Source: Bremerella cremea
Lineage (GTDB): Bacteria; Planctomycetota; Planctomycetia; Pirellulales; Pirellulaceae
Reading direction: 5' to 3'
Assembly: GCF_003335505.1 (NCBI RefSeq)
Contig: NZ_QPEX01000034.1
Coordinates: forward strand, 1 to 64,000
DNA: 64,000 nt
The translations under genes were made by a program, and so were the position numbers. The notes below the pieces were generated by a model. The model was not told where the DNA came from and ran no database searches. It saw only the letters and a program-made list of their open reading frames with translations. Positions 52,392-60,183 of this stretch are shown here, in pieces. Position 1 is the first letter of the stretch. The number at the start of each line of letters is the position of its first letter.

Positions 52392-53378
52392 TTAAAACGC
52401 CCCTTCCGAACTGACGACCTCGCCCATCGCTGGCGTAACCAAGGCCATATAGGTCATTGCGTTGATTGTTTCTGGAACGAAGTGAACCGAACCATCGACC
52501 GCCAGAACATTGATTCCGCCGGGGTGAAATGAAAACGGTTGCGAGTTCTTATTCGTGGCGTTCACAACGTACGAACCACCATTGGCCGTCCCGTCGCGGC
52601 TCCACGATTGCATGAAAAACGAGTTGCCCGAGGCCCACGCGCAGTTATCGGGAGACACCTTGAGGGGCACGCCTGACGAGTCGGTCCACAGCTTGCCAAA
52701 CAGATAAACCTTACTGCGACCGGCCGATTCCCAAACCGCGATGGTGTGGGTCGTGCCGTCGGTGATGTCGCGGAACCGCTGAGGCTGAACCGGAAAGGCG
52801 CGCACGAAAAATCCTTTGCGGCCTTCCTTCGTTTGAGCGTTGGGCAGTAGCAGCGAAGCCCGCTGACCGCTGTTGCCGGCGTAATCGGCAGACCAGCCTT
52901 TTACTTCGGAGTTGATGCTGGTGTATTCGGCGGCGAAGTTGTCGGTACCGATTAGTTCGGTTCCGCTTGGGGTCGAGGGACACTCGAATGCTGGCAGCTT
53001 CTGCGTTACCACTTGGGCGTTGTTCGCGTCCATCCAGGTATAATTGAAGTTGTATTGATCTTGCAGGTTGCCCTGTTCTAAGTAAGGCAAAAGATTACTG
53101 ACCCAGCCTGACTTGTATTCGTGCCCCGACCAGTGGTTGAGATCGAGAAACTCGTAGCATGGAAACTTGCCGAAGGTATCGTGATAGTTGTGCAGGGCGA
53201 TACCAATTTGCTTCATGTTGTTGGTGCATTGCATGCGACGCGCCGCTTCGCGGGCTTGCTGCACGGCTGGGAGCAGCAGCGCGATCAAGACGCCAATGAT
53301 GGCAATCACCACGAGCAGTTCAACCAAGGTAAAGCCAGCGATACGATTCGTTCGCCCTCTCGATGAATTTCCCTTCAT
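52392..53378 (-). CDS. DUF1559 prepilin-like protein heading the iron importer operon
   Basis: 328 residues from the ATG at 53378; the longer frame adds 42 residues before the prepilin leader and is rejected. Prepilin motif GFTLVELLVVIAIIG, then PAVQQAREAARRMQC, the DUF1559 body and FHPGGINVLAVDGSVHFV near the C-terminus. First of six genes packed without gaps (DUF1559, lipoprotein, binding protein, two permeases, ATPase). That context is unusual for the family and suggests a surface role in iron or siderophore capture. Confidence 0.92.
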   Translation of the reverse strand: MKGNSSRGRTNRIAGFTLVELLVVIAIIGVLIALLLPAVQQAREAARRMQCTNNMKQIGIALHNYHDTFGKFPCYEFLDLNHWSGHEYKSGWVSNLLPYLEQGNLQDQYNFNYTWMDANNAQVVTQKLPAFECPSTPSGTELIGTDNFAAEYTSINSEVKGWSADYAGNSGQRASLLLPNAQTKEGRKGFFVRAFPVQPQRFRDITDGTTHTIAVWESAGRSKVYLFGKLWTDSSGVPLKVSPDNCAWASGNSFFMQSWSRDGTANGGSYVVNATNKNSQPFSFHPGGINVLAVDGSVHFVPETINAMTYMALVTPAMGEVVSSEGAF

Positions 53379-53756
53379 CCGTTCTCGTTCTCTTTCCAAA
53401 TTCCGGGGTAGAGGTTGCAACCCTTCATCGCCGCAAGAAATACAAAGCGTAAGGTCAGCGGCAAAGAAAGACATAGATCGAAGGTTGCCATTCGCAATCA
53501 GCATGCCGTAGAACGGGCGAATCGCGGAATTGCTAAGGGAATTGCCTTGACGTAAGCACGAAGCTGAAAAATGCCTAGGTATCGACGAGGTTTTATGGAA
53601 AGCAATTCTGGACGCTGATGAAAAGTGTTATGCCAGAATTCGTGAGAGGTTTAGGCATGTCATTTAATGCGACATGCGTGTCGACGAGGGCGACAAGATG
53701 ATTGGGGATCTAGAAGTATCTAGATAAAGTGTGGCTGCGATATTAGGAGAGAGACG
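53379..53756. other. Upstream region of the iron operon, no gene seen
   Basis: 378 bp. The operon promoter must lie here. I looked for a Fur-box-like GATAATGAT array and did not find one. A near-palindrome CGACATGCGTGTCG lies around 53670. No gene is supported. Confidence 0.45.
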
Positions 53757-55289
53757 TCAGTGCTTTCGTTTGCCACTGCCGACCGGTTTGCCGCGAAACT
53801 TTCTTGGGGGACGGCCTGGCCGGGGTGGTGGTTGTTCCGAGGTGTTGGAGGTGCAAACGTGTTGACCTGGGTTCATAGAAAGAGGTTTTGGTGAAGCGGC
53901 CCAGTCAGGCTGGCTGCCTTCGGTGAGGAGAGGTTTTGCCGGTGCCACGAATTTTGTGGGCGAAGCGGATTGCTGTTGGTCGACCGATTCGTTGTTAGGG
54001 AGAAGCTGGTCGGCGTCGGCTGGCGTGGGAACGGGCGACCGGTTATCGCTGGCGGCTGGTGGAGTTTGGGGTTCGGGCTTGGGGGGAGCGTTTTGCATCG
54101 TTTGCAGGGCGGCGACGGTGTGGGCCAGGAAGAACTGGGCGATGCCGATCGCGGCTTCGATGGTTTCGGCGGAAACGTCTGTATCAGGTAATTCGCCTTC
54201 CTTTTGTTGACGGATGCAATGCAGCACGGCGGCGATTCGCAGCGTGTTGCCGGTGAGGTTGTCGCCCCAAGCTGCAAACGAGGCCAGCGGGGCATCGGGG
54301 GCCAGCATCGTTTCGACTTCGGCCTCCCACGCCTCGAAGCTGTGCCGAGCAGCATCGCTGAGCCGGAGCGTGGCGTGCCCTTCGATCGCAATTAAGTCTT
54401 GCACCAGGGTGGCGTACTGCTGGTTACAAGCTTCCGCGACCGCTGGCGGAGCGATCTTGCGTTGCCCCAGCTTGCTTTTTGGCATGGCCAGCAGAAAACA
54501 ATCGGTGACTCCCCTGCTCTGCTGCGGGCGTTTGTGCAAACCTTCAACGGCGGAACGAGGGATCGCACAGACGCAGGTGATGGCCGTTTGCTGGAGCGCC
54601 ACTCGCTGTCCGCCTGGCTGATCGAGCGTGATACTTTCGCCCCGGTACGCTTTGCGATAAAGCTCTTGCCGAGCCAGATTACTTTGAGCCGCGCTGCCGG
54701 CCAAAAGTTCGCGCACGGCGGCCACGCCAGAGAAGCGGGCGATGTGCCCTTGCTGCTGGGCCAGAACCGTACTGAGCTTGGCCGTACTGCTATCGTCGAG
54801 AATCAACCGAGGGACCGGCAGCAGCGGGTTGTCGGCGATCTCTTTTGCCAAGGCAAATGCTTGCGGCCGGGCGAAGTCCCGTTCCAGTTCGCGGAGGCGA
54901 AGGTGGGCCTGACGCAGACGTGACTTTTCTTCGGCTTGAACGCTGCGGGCGGCGTTGACTCGCCCCATTTCAATCACTTCCAGCGGTCGCCGAATTCGCG
55001 TGAAGAGACTGGCTTCGTGGTTGGTTCCGTCGTTGATGGCGGCCACAAACAAGTTGCTTGGCTGCGAGCAACCAGGCCGGGCCGCAATGCTTACCTTGCC
55101 CCCAATCGCCGCACTGCAAACCCCCAAAACCAAGGTCGCCGCCACCGCATCAGGCGTCTGCGAAGCGGTCGCTTCGCCAATGACATAGTCACGCACCGCT
55201 GGCGGTAAATGCCAAGTCGGAAAACAAGGAAGCGGAAAATCAGACGATGTGCCAGCCGGGGGCACGCTGGGATGAGGCAAAGAATTCAT
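53757..55289 (-). CDS. DUF3987 (YfjI-like) protein
   Basis: 510 residues from the ATG at 55289 with GAGAGAG upstream. Residues about 15-390 match the DUF3987 pattern: PAVRDYVIGEATASQTPDAVAATLVLGVCSAAIGGKVSI, LFVAAINDGTNHEASLFTRI, LILDDSSTAKLSTVLAQQ, GNTLRIAAVLHCI. The C-terminal 120 residues are Pro-rich and basic (PPRKFRGKPVGSGKRKH). The family is a helicase/primase-like relative usually found in phage, plasmid or island DNA; its typical Walker A is degenerate here (NDGTNHEAS). No other phage gene is near, so it may be a domesticated remnant. Confidence 0.8.
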   Translation of the reverse strand: MNSLPHPSVPPAGTSSDFPLPCFPTWHLPPAVRDYVIGEATASQTPDAVAATLVLGVCSAAIGGKVSIAARPGCSQPSNLFVAAINDGTNHEASLFTRIRRPLEVIEMGRVNAARSVQAEEKSRLRQAHLRLRELERDFARPQAFALAKEIADNPLLPVPRLILDDSSTAKLSTVLAQQQGHIARFSGVAAVRELLAGSAAQSNLARQELYRKAYRGESITLDQPGGQRVALQQTAITCVCAIPRSAVEGLHKRPQQSRGVTDCFLLAMPKSKLGQRKIAPPAVAEACNQQYATLVQDLIAIEGHATLRLSDAARHSFEAWEAEVETMLAPDAPLASFAAWGDNLTGNTLRIAAVLHCIRQQKEGELPDTDVSAETIEAAIGIAQFFLAHTVAALQTMQNAPPKPEPQTPPAASDNRSPVPTPADADQLLPNNESVDQQQSASPTKFVAPAKPLLTEGSQPDWAASPKPLSMNPGQHVCTSNTSEQPPPRPGRPPRKFRGKPVGSGKRKH

Positions 55290-55375
55290 CGTCAACTCTC
55301 TCGGTCAAGTGCGAGCGTGTGAAAGCAAGTGCTGACGATTTTGTGAAGTAAGTGTAAACTTGTCTATTATTATTT

Positions 55376-55518
55376 GAGTGTGAAGTTTTCAGTGTTCCGT
55401 TTTCAGTGAAGAGTTGCCAGTAGAAGCCTCCACCCGCCGCACGCTCTTCTCCGGTCCCCTCGCCCCTCCGGGGAGAGGGCTAGGGTGAGGGGCGCAGCAC
55501 GCAACGGCAACTCCCCAC
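55376..55518 (+). repeat. Palindromic interspersed element, copy 1
   Basis: It begins GTGTGAAGTTTTCAGTGTTCC, carries the core CCCTCGCCCCTCCGGGGAGAG and GGGCTAGGGTGAGGGG, and ends in the GGCAACTCCCCAC flank. It lies upstream of the nucleotidyltransferase gene at 55640. Confidence 0.82.
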
Positions 55519-55639
55519 GGAAGACTTTACTCCCGCACGAACCGTCTCACCGAAATACGCTCTATTAAACTACCGTCAGAAAACCGACACACGATTCCAG
55601 CCAGCCACTCTTGGCGGAACACTTCAAACGAACGCAGCT

Positions 55640-56620
55640 ATGTCCACCCATCATCCTGAAAACTTGATCTACTCGGCCGGCACCCAGGTTGTGACCTTGC
55701 GCGAGGTGGTGGGCCAGGCGGGGCGGGTGTTGCATCCTCGGGGGGCGGTGGGTGTGGTGGTGAAGTCGCCGGTCGATTTAACGCACGACTATCGCGTCCG
55801 TTTTTTAGACGGCGTGGAAGATATGCTCAAACCGAGCGAGATTTCGCAATTGGCCTTCTTCAAAGAAGGACAACTCAGCGCCGGGCGAGGGCTCGATCAG
55901 CATGGCGATTTGTACCAACAGGTGATCTACCAGTGCATCATCGGTTCGCAGGCATACGGCCTGGCGGACGAGGGGTCGGATATCGATCGGCGGGGGATTT
56001 ATTTGCCGACGGCCGAGCAGCATTGGTCGTTGGCAGGCGTGCCAGAACAGATCGAGTGCGACGAAACGCAAGAAGCTTATTGGGAAGTACAGAAATTTCT
56101 GGTGCTGGCCTTGAAAGCGAACCCGAACGTGCTGGAATGTCTCTATTCTCCGTTGGTCGAAAAGGCGACGCCGCTGGCGCAGAAGCTGCTTGACATGCGG
56201 TCGATCTTCCTGTCGAAGCTGGTGTTCCAGACTTATAACGGCTATGTGTTTTCGCAGTTCAAAAAAATGCAAGCCGACATCCGCAATCAGGGACGCGTGA
56301 AATGGAAACACGTGATGCACCTGATCCGCTTGCTGATGTCTGGCATTCATGTCCTGCGCGAAGGACACGTTCAGGTCCGCGTCGAAGAGCACCGCGAGCA
56401 ACTACTGGCCATCAAACGAGGCGAAGTCCCCTGGGATGAAACCGAAAAGCTACGGGCTGAGCTGCATCGGCAGTTCACCGACGCCGTCGCGAAAACCCGT
56501 TTGCCAGATCGACCGAATTATGAAACCGCGAATGCGTTTTTGATGACAGCTCGGCGTGAGGCTGCCGGTTTGTTGGTTGAGGGGAACGAAGCAAGAGAAA
56601 GACCAGATGGATCGGTTTAA
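55640..56620 (+). CDS. RlaP/COG3541-type nucleotidyltransferase with N-terminal SH3-like domain
   Basis: 326 residues. Residues 1 to about 80 form an extra domain (GTQVVTLREVVGQAGRVLHP; GVVVKSPVDLTHDYRVRFLD) that looks SH3/KOW-like. The pol-beta nucleotidyltransferase core follows: GSQAYGLADEGSDIDRRGIY, with Gly102-Ser103 and the metal-binding pair Asp114/Asp116. A helical C-terminal region carries WKHVMHLIRLLMSGIHVLREG. The family is COG3541, termed RlaP where linked to RNA ligases, and predicted to add nucleotides during RNA repair. No RNA ligase is in this window. The next gene starts 9 bp after the stop. Confidence 0.85.
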   Translation: MSTHHPENLIYSAGTQVVTLREVVGQAGRVLHPRGAVGVVVKSPVDLTHDYRVRFLDGVEDMLKPSEISQLAFFKEGQLSAGRGLDQHGDLYQQVIYQCIIGSQAYGLADEGSDIDRRGIYLPTAEQHWSLAGVPEQIECDETQEAYWEVQKFLVLALKANPNVLECLYSPLVEKATPLAQKLLDMRSIFLSKLVFQTYNGYVFSQFKKMQADIRNQGRVKWKHVMHLIRLLMSGIHVLREGHVQVRVEEHREQLLAIKRGEVPWDETEKLRAELHRQFTDAVAKTRLPDRPNYETANAFLMTARREAAGLLVEGNEARERPDGSV

Positions 56621-56629
56621 ACAAACATC

Positions 56630-56992
56630 ATGAATACGACCAACATGAAAACGCTTTACCGCCCTGTCGGTCAAGCGGAACTTGATTTGATTGTGGCAAG
56701 CGAGTGGAAACGCTTTCCACCCCGGCTCGACTGGCAACCGATCTTTTACCCGGTGTTAACCGAAGAGTATGCGATCTTCATTGCCAAGCAGTGGAATACC
56801 AAAGACCAAAACTCTGGCTTCGTCGGTTACGTGCTGCAATTTGAAGTCGATGCGGAATACGTCCAGCGATTCCCGGTGCAAAACGTCGGAGGCCCCGAGT
56901 CGCTAGAGTTGTGGGTACCCGCCGAGGAACTGGAGACGTTCAACGACAAGATCGTAGGAACGATCCAGGTTACGCACGAGTTCCGGCCTTAA
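56630..56992 (+). CDS. Small conserved protein between two nucleotidyltransferases
   Basis: 120 residues (an ATG five codons in, at 56645, is the more family-like start: MKTLYRPVGQAELDLI). Conserved-looking blocks: FPPRLDWQPIFYPVLTEEYA, AKQWNTKDQNSGFVGYVLQF, ESLELWVPAEELETFN and GTIQVTHEF. I recall this family from many bacteria, sometimes labelled ADP-ribosylation/crystallin J1, but no catalytic residues support that label. It is 9 bp behind the first nucleotidyltransferase and therefore cotranscribed with it. Confidence 0.75.
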   Translation: MNTTNMKTLYRPVGQAELDLIVASEWKRFPPRLDWQPIFYPVLTEEYAIFIAKQWNTKDQNSGFVGYVLQFEVDAEYVQRFPVQNVGGPESLELWVPAEELETFNDKIVGTIQVTHEFRP

Positions 56993-57007
56993 TAGGGGAG
57001 CTGCGGT

Positions 57008-57214
57008 TAGTTTGAAGTGTTCAAGGACTGCGAGTATGAAGTTTACAGTGTTCAGTTTTCAGTGAAGAGTTGTAGATGTAAGCCTCCACCCGCCGCACGC
57101 TCTTCTCCGGTCCCCTCGCCCCTCCGGGGAGAGGGCTAGGGTGAGGGGCGGCAGCACGCAAGAACAACCATCAGCAACTCCCCACTGAACACTTCAAACT
57201 TCAAACTGAAAACT
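57008..57214 (+). repeat. Palindromic interspersed element, copy 2
   Basis: Bounded by perfect 15-bp inverted repeats AGTTTGAAGTGTTCA (57009-57023) and TGAACACTTCAAACT (57186-57200). The core is CCCCTCCGGGGAGAGGG with TAGGGTGAGGGG. A broken second core (GCTCCGGGGAGAGGGCTAG) follows at 57221-57239. Confidence 0.85.
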
Positions 57215-57293
57215 AGCGAAGCTCCGGGGAGAGGGCTAGCAGCACGCTAGAGCAACCAACCGTAACTCTCCCACCGATCCCAACAAGCGAATC

Positions 57294-58043
57294 ATGAACC
57301 ACGAACCACGTCTGCAACAACACGTCGACCAGCATCCCTACCCGCTGCTATTTGCCACGATCAGCGGGGCGCATTTGTATGGTTTCCCTTCGCCTGATTC
57401 TGACTTTGATTTGCGGGGCGTGCATGTGTTGCCGGTGGAAGAGGTAGTGGGGCTGACGACGGGGCCGGAGACGGTCGAGAAGTCGGGCGTTTACGATGGC
57501 CTGGAATTGGACTTAGTGACGCACGACGTGAAGAAGTTTTTCAGCTTGATGCTGAAGAAGAATGGATACGTCCTGGAGCAGGTTCTTTCGCCGCTGGTGG
57601 TGCAGAGTTCGCCTGCGCATCAACGCCTGGGCGAGCTGGCCGCTGGCTGCGTGACCCGTCATCACGCGCACCACTATCTCGGTTTCGCTGCCAACCAGTG
57701 GAAGCTGTTCGCCCAGGAAGAGCCTCCGCGCGTCAAACCGCTGCTATACGTTTACCGCGTGCTGCTGACCGGTATTCATTTGATGCGCACCGGAGAGATC
57801 GAAGCGAACCTCGGGCGGCTGAACGAATCGTTCCGCTTGCCGCAATTGCCAGAATTGATCCAGCAAAAAATAGAAGGGCCTGAGAAAGGGACCCTCGACC
57901 AAGCCGACATCACGTTTCACCAGCGCGAATACGATCGACTCATCGCAGAACTAGAAGCCGCCTATGCGGAGAGCAAGCTGCCAGAAACTGCCAGTGCTGC
58001 GGAAGCGTTGAACTCGCTGTTGATAGAGGTGCGAGTCGGTTAG
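57294..58043 (+). CDS. RlaP/COG3541-type nucleotidyltransferase, shorter paralogue
   Basis: 249 residues without the N-terminal domain of its neighbour. The core motif GAHLYGFPSPDSDFDLRGVHV starts at Gly25-Ala26 (Ser replaced by Ala), with the metal pair Asp37/Asp39 and a third acid in LELDLVTHDVKKF. The helical region HHYLGFAANQWKLF and LLYVYRVLLTGIHLMRTGEIE matches the helical part of 55640-56620. Acids are intact, so it should be catalytic. Its stop codon lies at the left boundary of a palindromic element. Confidence 0.87.
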   Translation: MNHEPRLQQHVDQHPYPLLFATISGAHLYGFPSPDSDFDLRGVHVLPVEEVVGLTTGPETVEKSGVYDGLELDLVTHDVKKFFSLMLKKNGYVLEQVLSPLVVQSSPAHQRLGELAAGCVTRHHAHHYLGFAANQWKLFAQEEPPRVKPLLYVYRVLLTGIHLMRTGEIEANLGRLNESFRLPQLPELIQQKIEGPEKGTLDQADITFHQREYDRLIAELEAAYAESKLPETASAAEALNSLLIEVRVG

Positions 58044-58325
58044 TTTGAAGTGTTCAGGGGCTGCGAGTTTGAAGTTTTCAGTGTTCCGATTTCAGTGAAG
58101 AGTTGCAGATAGATACTTTACTAAGTTAGGTACTCTTCTCTGGTCTCGCCGGGGCTTCGCTAGTGTTCAGTGGGGGAGTAGCCGTTGGTTGCCTTAGCGT
58201 GCTGCCGCCCCTCACCCTAGCCCTCTCCCCGGAGGGGCGAGGGGACCGGAAGAGAGCGCGCGGCGGGTGGGGGCTTCTGCTGGCAATTCCCACTGAAAAC
58301 GGAACACTGAAAACTTCCAACTCGC
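58042..58325 (-). repeat. Palindromic interspersed element, copy 3 (compound)
   Basis: It begins AGTTTGAAGTGTTCAGG, with a second AGTTTGAAGTTTTCAGTG, contains the core in reverse (CCCTCACCCTAGCCC, CCCCGGAGGGGCGAGGGG) and ends CACTGAAAACGGAACACTG with AAACTTCCAACTCGC. It is longer than the others because of about 100 bp of inserted or duplicated sequence. Confidence 0.82.
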
Positions 58326-58339
58326 GCGGCACGAGCGCC

Positions 58340-59413
58340 CTATTCGGTTAGCAGCGCTTCGATCTTCGAACGCATGTACTTCTCGCCGTCGTTGCCTTGC
58401 CATTTTAGTTCGCCGGCCCATTGTTCGCGGAGGTAGCCTTGTTTGTCGATCACGTAGACGCAGGGCCACATCGAGTTGCCCCAGGCGTTCCAGTTTTCTT
58501 TCTTGGCGTCGATCAGAATCGGAAAGCGGAACTTGGCTTCGGTCGCTTTGCGGCGGACCGAGGCGCTGTTTTGTTCGGCGTTGGTTTCCGGGGTGTGAAT
58601 GCCGACGATGACGACCTCTTGGTCTTTAAACTTCTCGCTCCATTCCAGGTACCAAGGGTAGTTGCGAATGCAGTTGATGCAGCCGAACGCGTAGAAGTGG
58701 ACGACCACCACTTTGCCACGCAGTTCTTTAAGCGAGAGAGGCGAAGAGTTGAGCCATTCTCCTGCGGTGCTAAAGTCGGGGGCGCGAAAGTGAGGTTGGC
58801 TCGTTTTTAGGCCGGTAAAAGGTTGCCCGACGACCTTACGCAGCGCGGATTGCTGAATGGGAGTGAGAACCCCCAACAGCTTCTTTTGCTGGCGTTCCAG
58901 CAGCTTGGTGTACTCTTGCTGGGCGGCTGTGCGGTCTTTGGTTTGGTCCGCTACCGCTTGACGCAACGCTGCGGCGGCTTCGTTGGTTTCAGCGCTGATC
59001 TTTTCGAGCTTGGCCTGCTGGGCAGCGTTGTACTTCAGCCGGTCGACGACCAAGGGATGCAGAAATGCGTCGTTGCCAAGCCGCTGTAAAACCAATTCCT
59101 GGTAACGTTGGAACTGTTGCGGTTCGAGCAAGTCTGACAACTTCTCGCGTGCTTCTGCGATGATTTTAAGCGTGCCAGCGGTGGCGACTTCTTTCGTTTG
59201 ATTGCGGAGCGGAAAGAAACGCAGGTCGAGATCGTCTCGCAGGGCATGAAACGCTTGCTGCTGGTCGGCGTTTAATTGCAATTCTGCAATCGCCGCCGGC
59301 TCGTGCAGCAGCGACCAAAAAGGATCGTTCCAGGGTTCCGTTTCCGCAGCTTCGACCGTGCCAGTTGTGGTGCCGCAAAGGCCCAAAACAATTAAAAGCA
59401 ATCCCCAACGCAT
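58340..59413 (-). CDS. Exported thioredoxin-fold protein with helical N-terminal half
   Basis: 357 residues. Signal peptide to about residue 22 (GTTTGTVEA-AE). Residues about 25-200 are helical, charged and Gln-rich (ADQQQAFHALRDDLDLRFF; LSDLLEPQQFQRYQELVLQRL), recalling the CpxP/Spy-like or LTXXQ helical folds often fused to redoxin domains in planctomycetes. The C-terminal redoxin domain has VVVHFYAFGCINCIRNYPWY (Cys245, Cys248) and VYVIDKQGYLREQWAGEL. The CxxC is intact. Probably a periplasmic thiol oxidoreductase. A palindromic element reaches up to its stop codon. Confidence 0.82.
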   Translation of the reverse strand: MRWGLLLIVLGLCGTTTGTVEAAETEPWNDPFWSLLHEPAAIAELQLNADQQQAFHALRDDLDLRFFPLRNQTKEVATAGTLKIIAEAREKLSDLLEPQQFQRYQELVLQRLGNDAFLHPLVVDRLKYNAAQQAKLEKISAETNEAAAALRQAVADQTKDRTAAQQEYTKLLERQQKKLLGVLTPIQQSALRKVVGQPFTGLKTSQPHFRAPDFSTAGEWLNSSPLSLKELRGKVVVVHFYAFGCINCIRNYPWYLEWSEKFKDQEVVIVGIHTPETNAEQNSASVRRKATEAKFRFPILIDAKKENWNAWGNSMWPCVYVIDKQGYLREQWAGELKWQGNDGEKYMRSKIEALLTE

Positions 59414-59515
59414 CGTTCGCCTCGGTAACTAAGATGAGTAAACCGGCCCCCCTGCCGCAGCAACATCGTACCAAGAACGAACGCCCCTTGTTGTGAAATA
59501 GAATACGGCGCTGCG

Positions 59516-59693
59516 CGAGTTTTCAGTTTGAAGTGTTCAGTGGGAGTTACCGATGGTTGTTTTTACGTACTGCGGCCCCTCACCCTAGCCCTCTCCCCGG
59601 AGGGGCGAGGGGACGGGAGAAGAGCGCGCGGCGGGTGGGGGCTTTTACTGGCAATTCCCACTGAAAACTGAACACTGAAAACTTCAAACTCGC
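59516..59693 (-). repeat. Palindromic interspersed element, copy 4
   Basis: GCGAGTTTTCAGTTTGAAG at the left is mirrored by GAAAACTTCAAACTCGC at the right. The core (CCCTCACCCTAGCCC, CCCCGGAGGGGCGAGGGG) is as in copy 3. After it, CCACGAGCGCCCTA runs into the stop codon of the next gene, as it does at 58331-58342. Confidence 0.87.
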
Positions 59694-59708
59694 GAGGCCA
59701 CGAGCGCC

Positions 59709-60158
59709 CTACTTTGTTGTTAAGGCGATCACTCCCATATCAATCGGTTCGTTGCCGGTGACTTCTAACGTGATTGGGGTTTTGTCAGGCTTGGCGTAGC
59801 GGTTTTTTAGTTTGTCGGGACCGCCATAGCTGCCTGAGATCGGATTGAACTTTCCCCAAAAGAAAGTGACTTGGTATTTACCGGCAGGGATCCCGTCTCC
59901 TTCTTCGTAGGTGGAAAGGTTGAAGGTTCCTTCCGGGGTGGTCAGGGCTTGGGTGACCGAAGGATGCTCGGTATCGAGGCCACCTTCGGGATGACATTTA
60001 ATAACGATCGGGCTGCCAGGGGCCACGCCGTCGACGGTTACCTTGCCGGTAACCGGGACGGTCGACTTGGCGAAGTACTCGTGCTCGTTCGTGCTACACC
60101 CAAGGGAGCACAGCGATACCGTCAAGCACAAGAAAAGCAACTGCATGGGCGAACGCAT
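59709..60158 (-). CDS. Lipoprotein with carboxypeptidase-regulatory-like fold, DUF1559 partner
   Basis: 149 residues; AAGGA before the ATG. Lipobox LCSLGC (Cys21). Beta-sandwich pattern: VPVTGKVTVDGVAPGSPIVIKCHPEGG, TPEGTFNLSTYEEGDGIPAGKYQVTFFWG, NRYAKPDKTPITLEVTGNEP. Third member of this lipoprotein family in the window, again directly behind a DUF1559 gene (25-bp gap), with which it is cotranscribed. Confidence 0.87.
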   Translation of the reverse strand: MRSPMQLLFLCLTVSLCSLGCSTNEHEYFAKSTVPVTGKVTVDGVAPGSPIVIKCHPEGGLDTEHPSVTQALTTPEGTFNLSTYEEGDGIPAGKYQVTFFWGKFNPISGSYGGPDKLKNRYAKPDKTPITLEVTGNEPIDMGVIALTTK

Positions 60159-60183
60159 GAAGAGTCCTTCTGGGGAAATCTAA

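Noticed and set aside
53379..53756. Fur box upstream of the iron operon
   Set aside because: No GATAATGAT-like array or convincing 19-bp palindrome found by eye.
53757..55289. Prophage around the DUF3987 gene
   Set aside because: No integrase, capsid, terminase or attachment repeats nearby.
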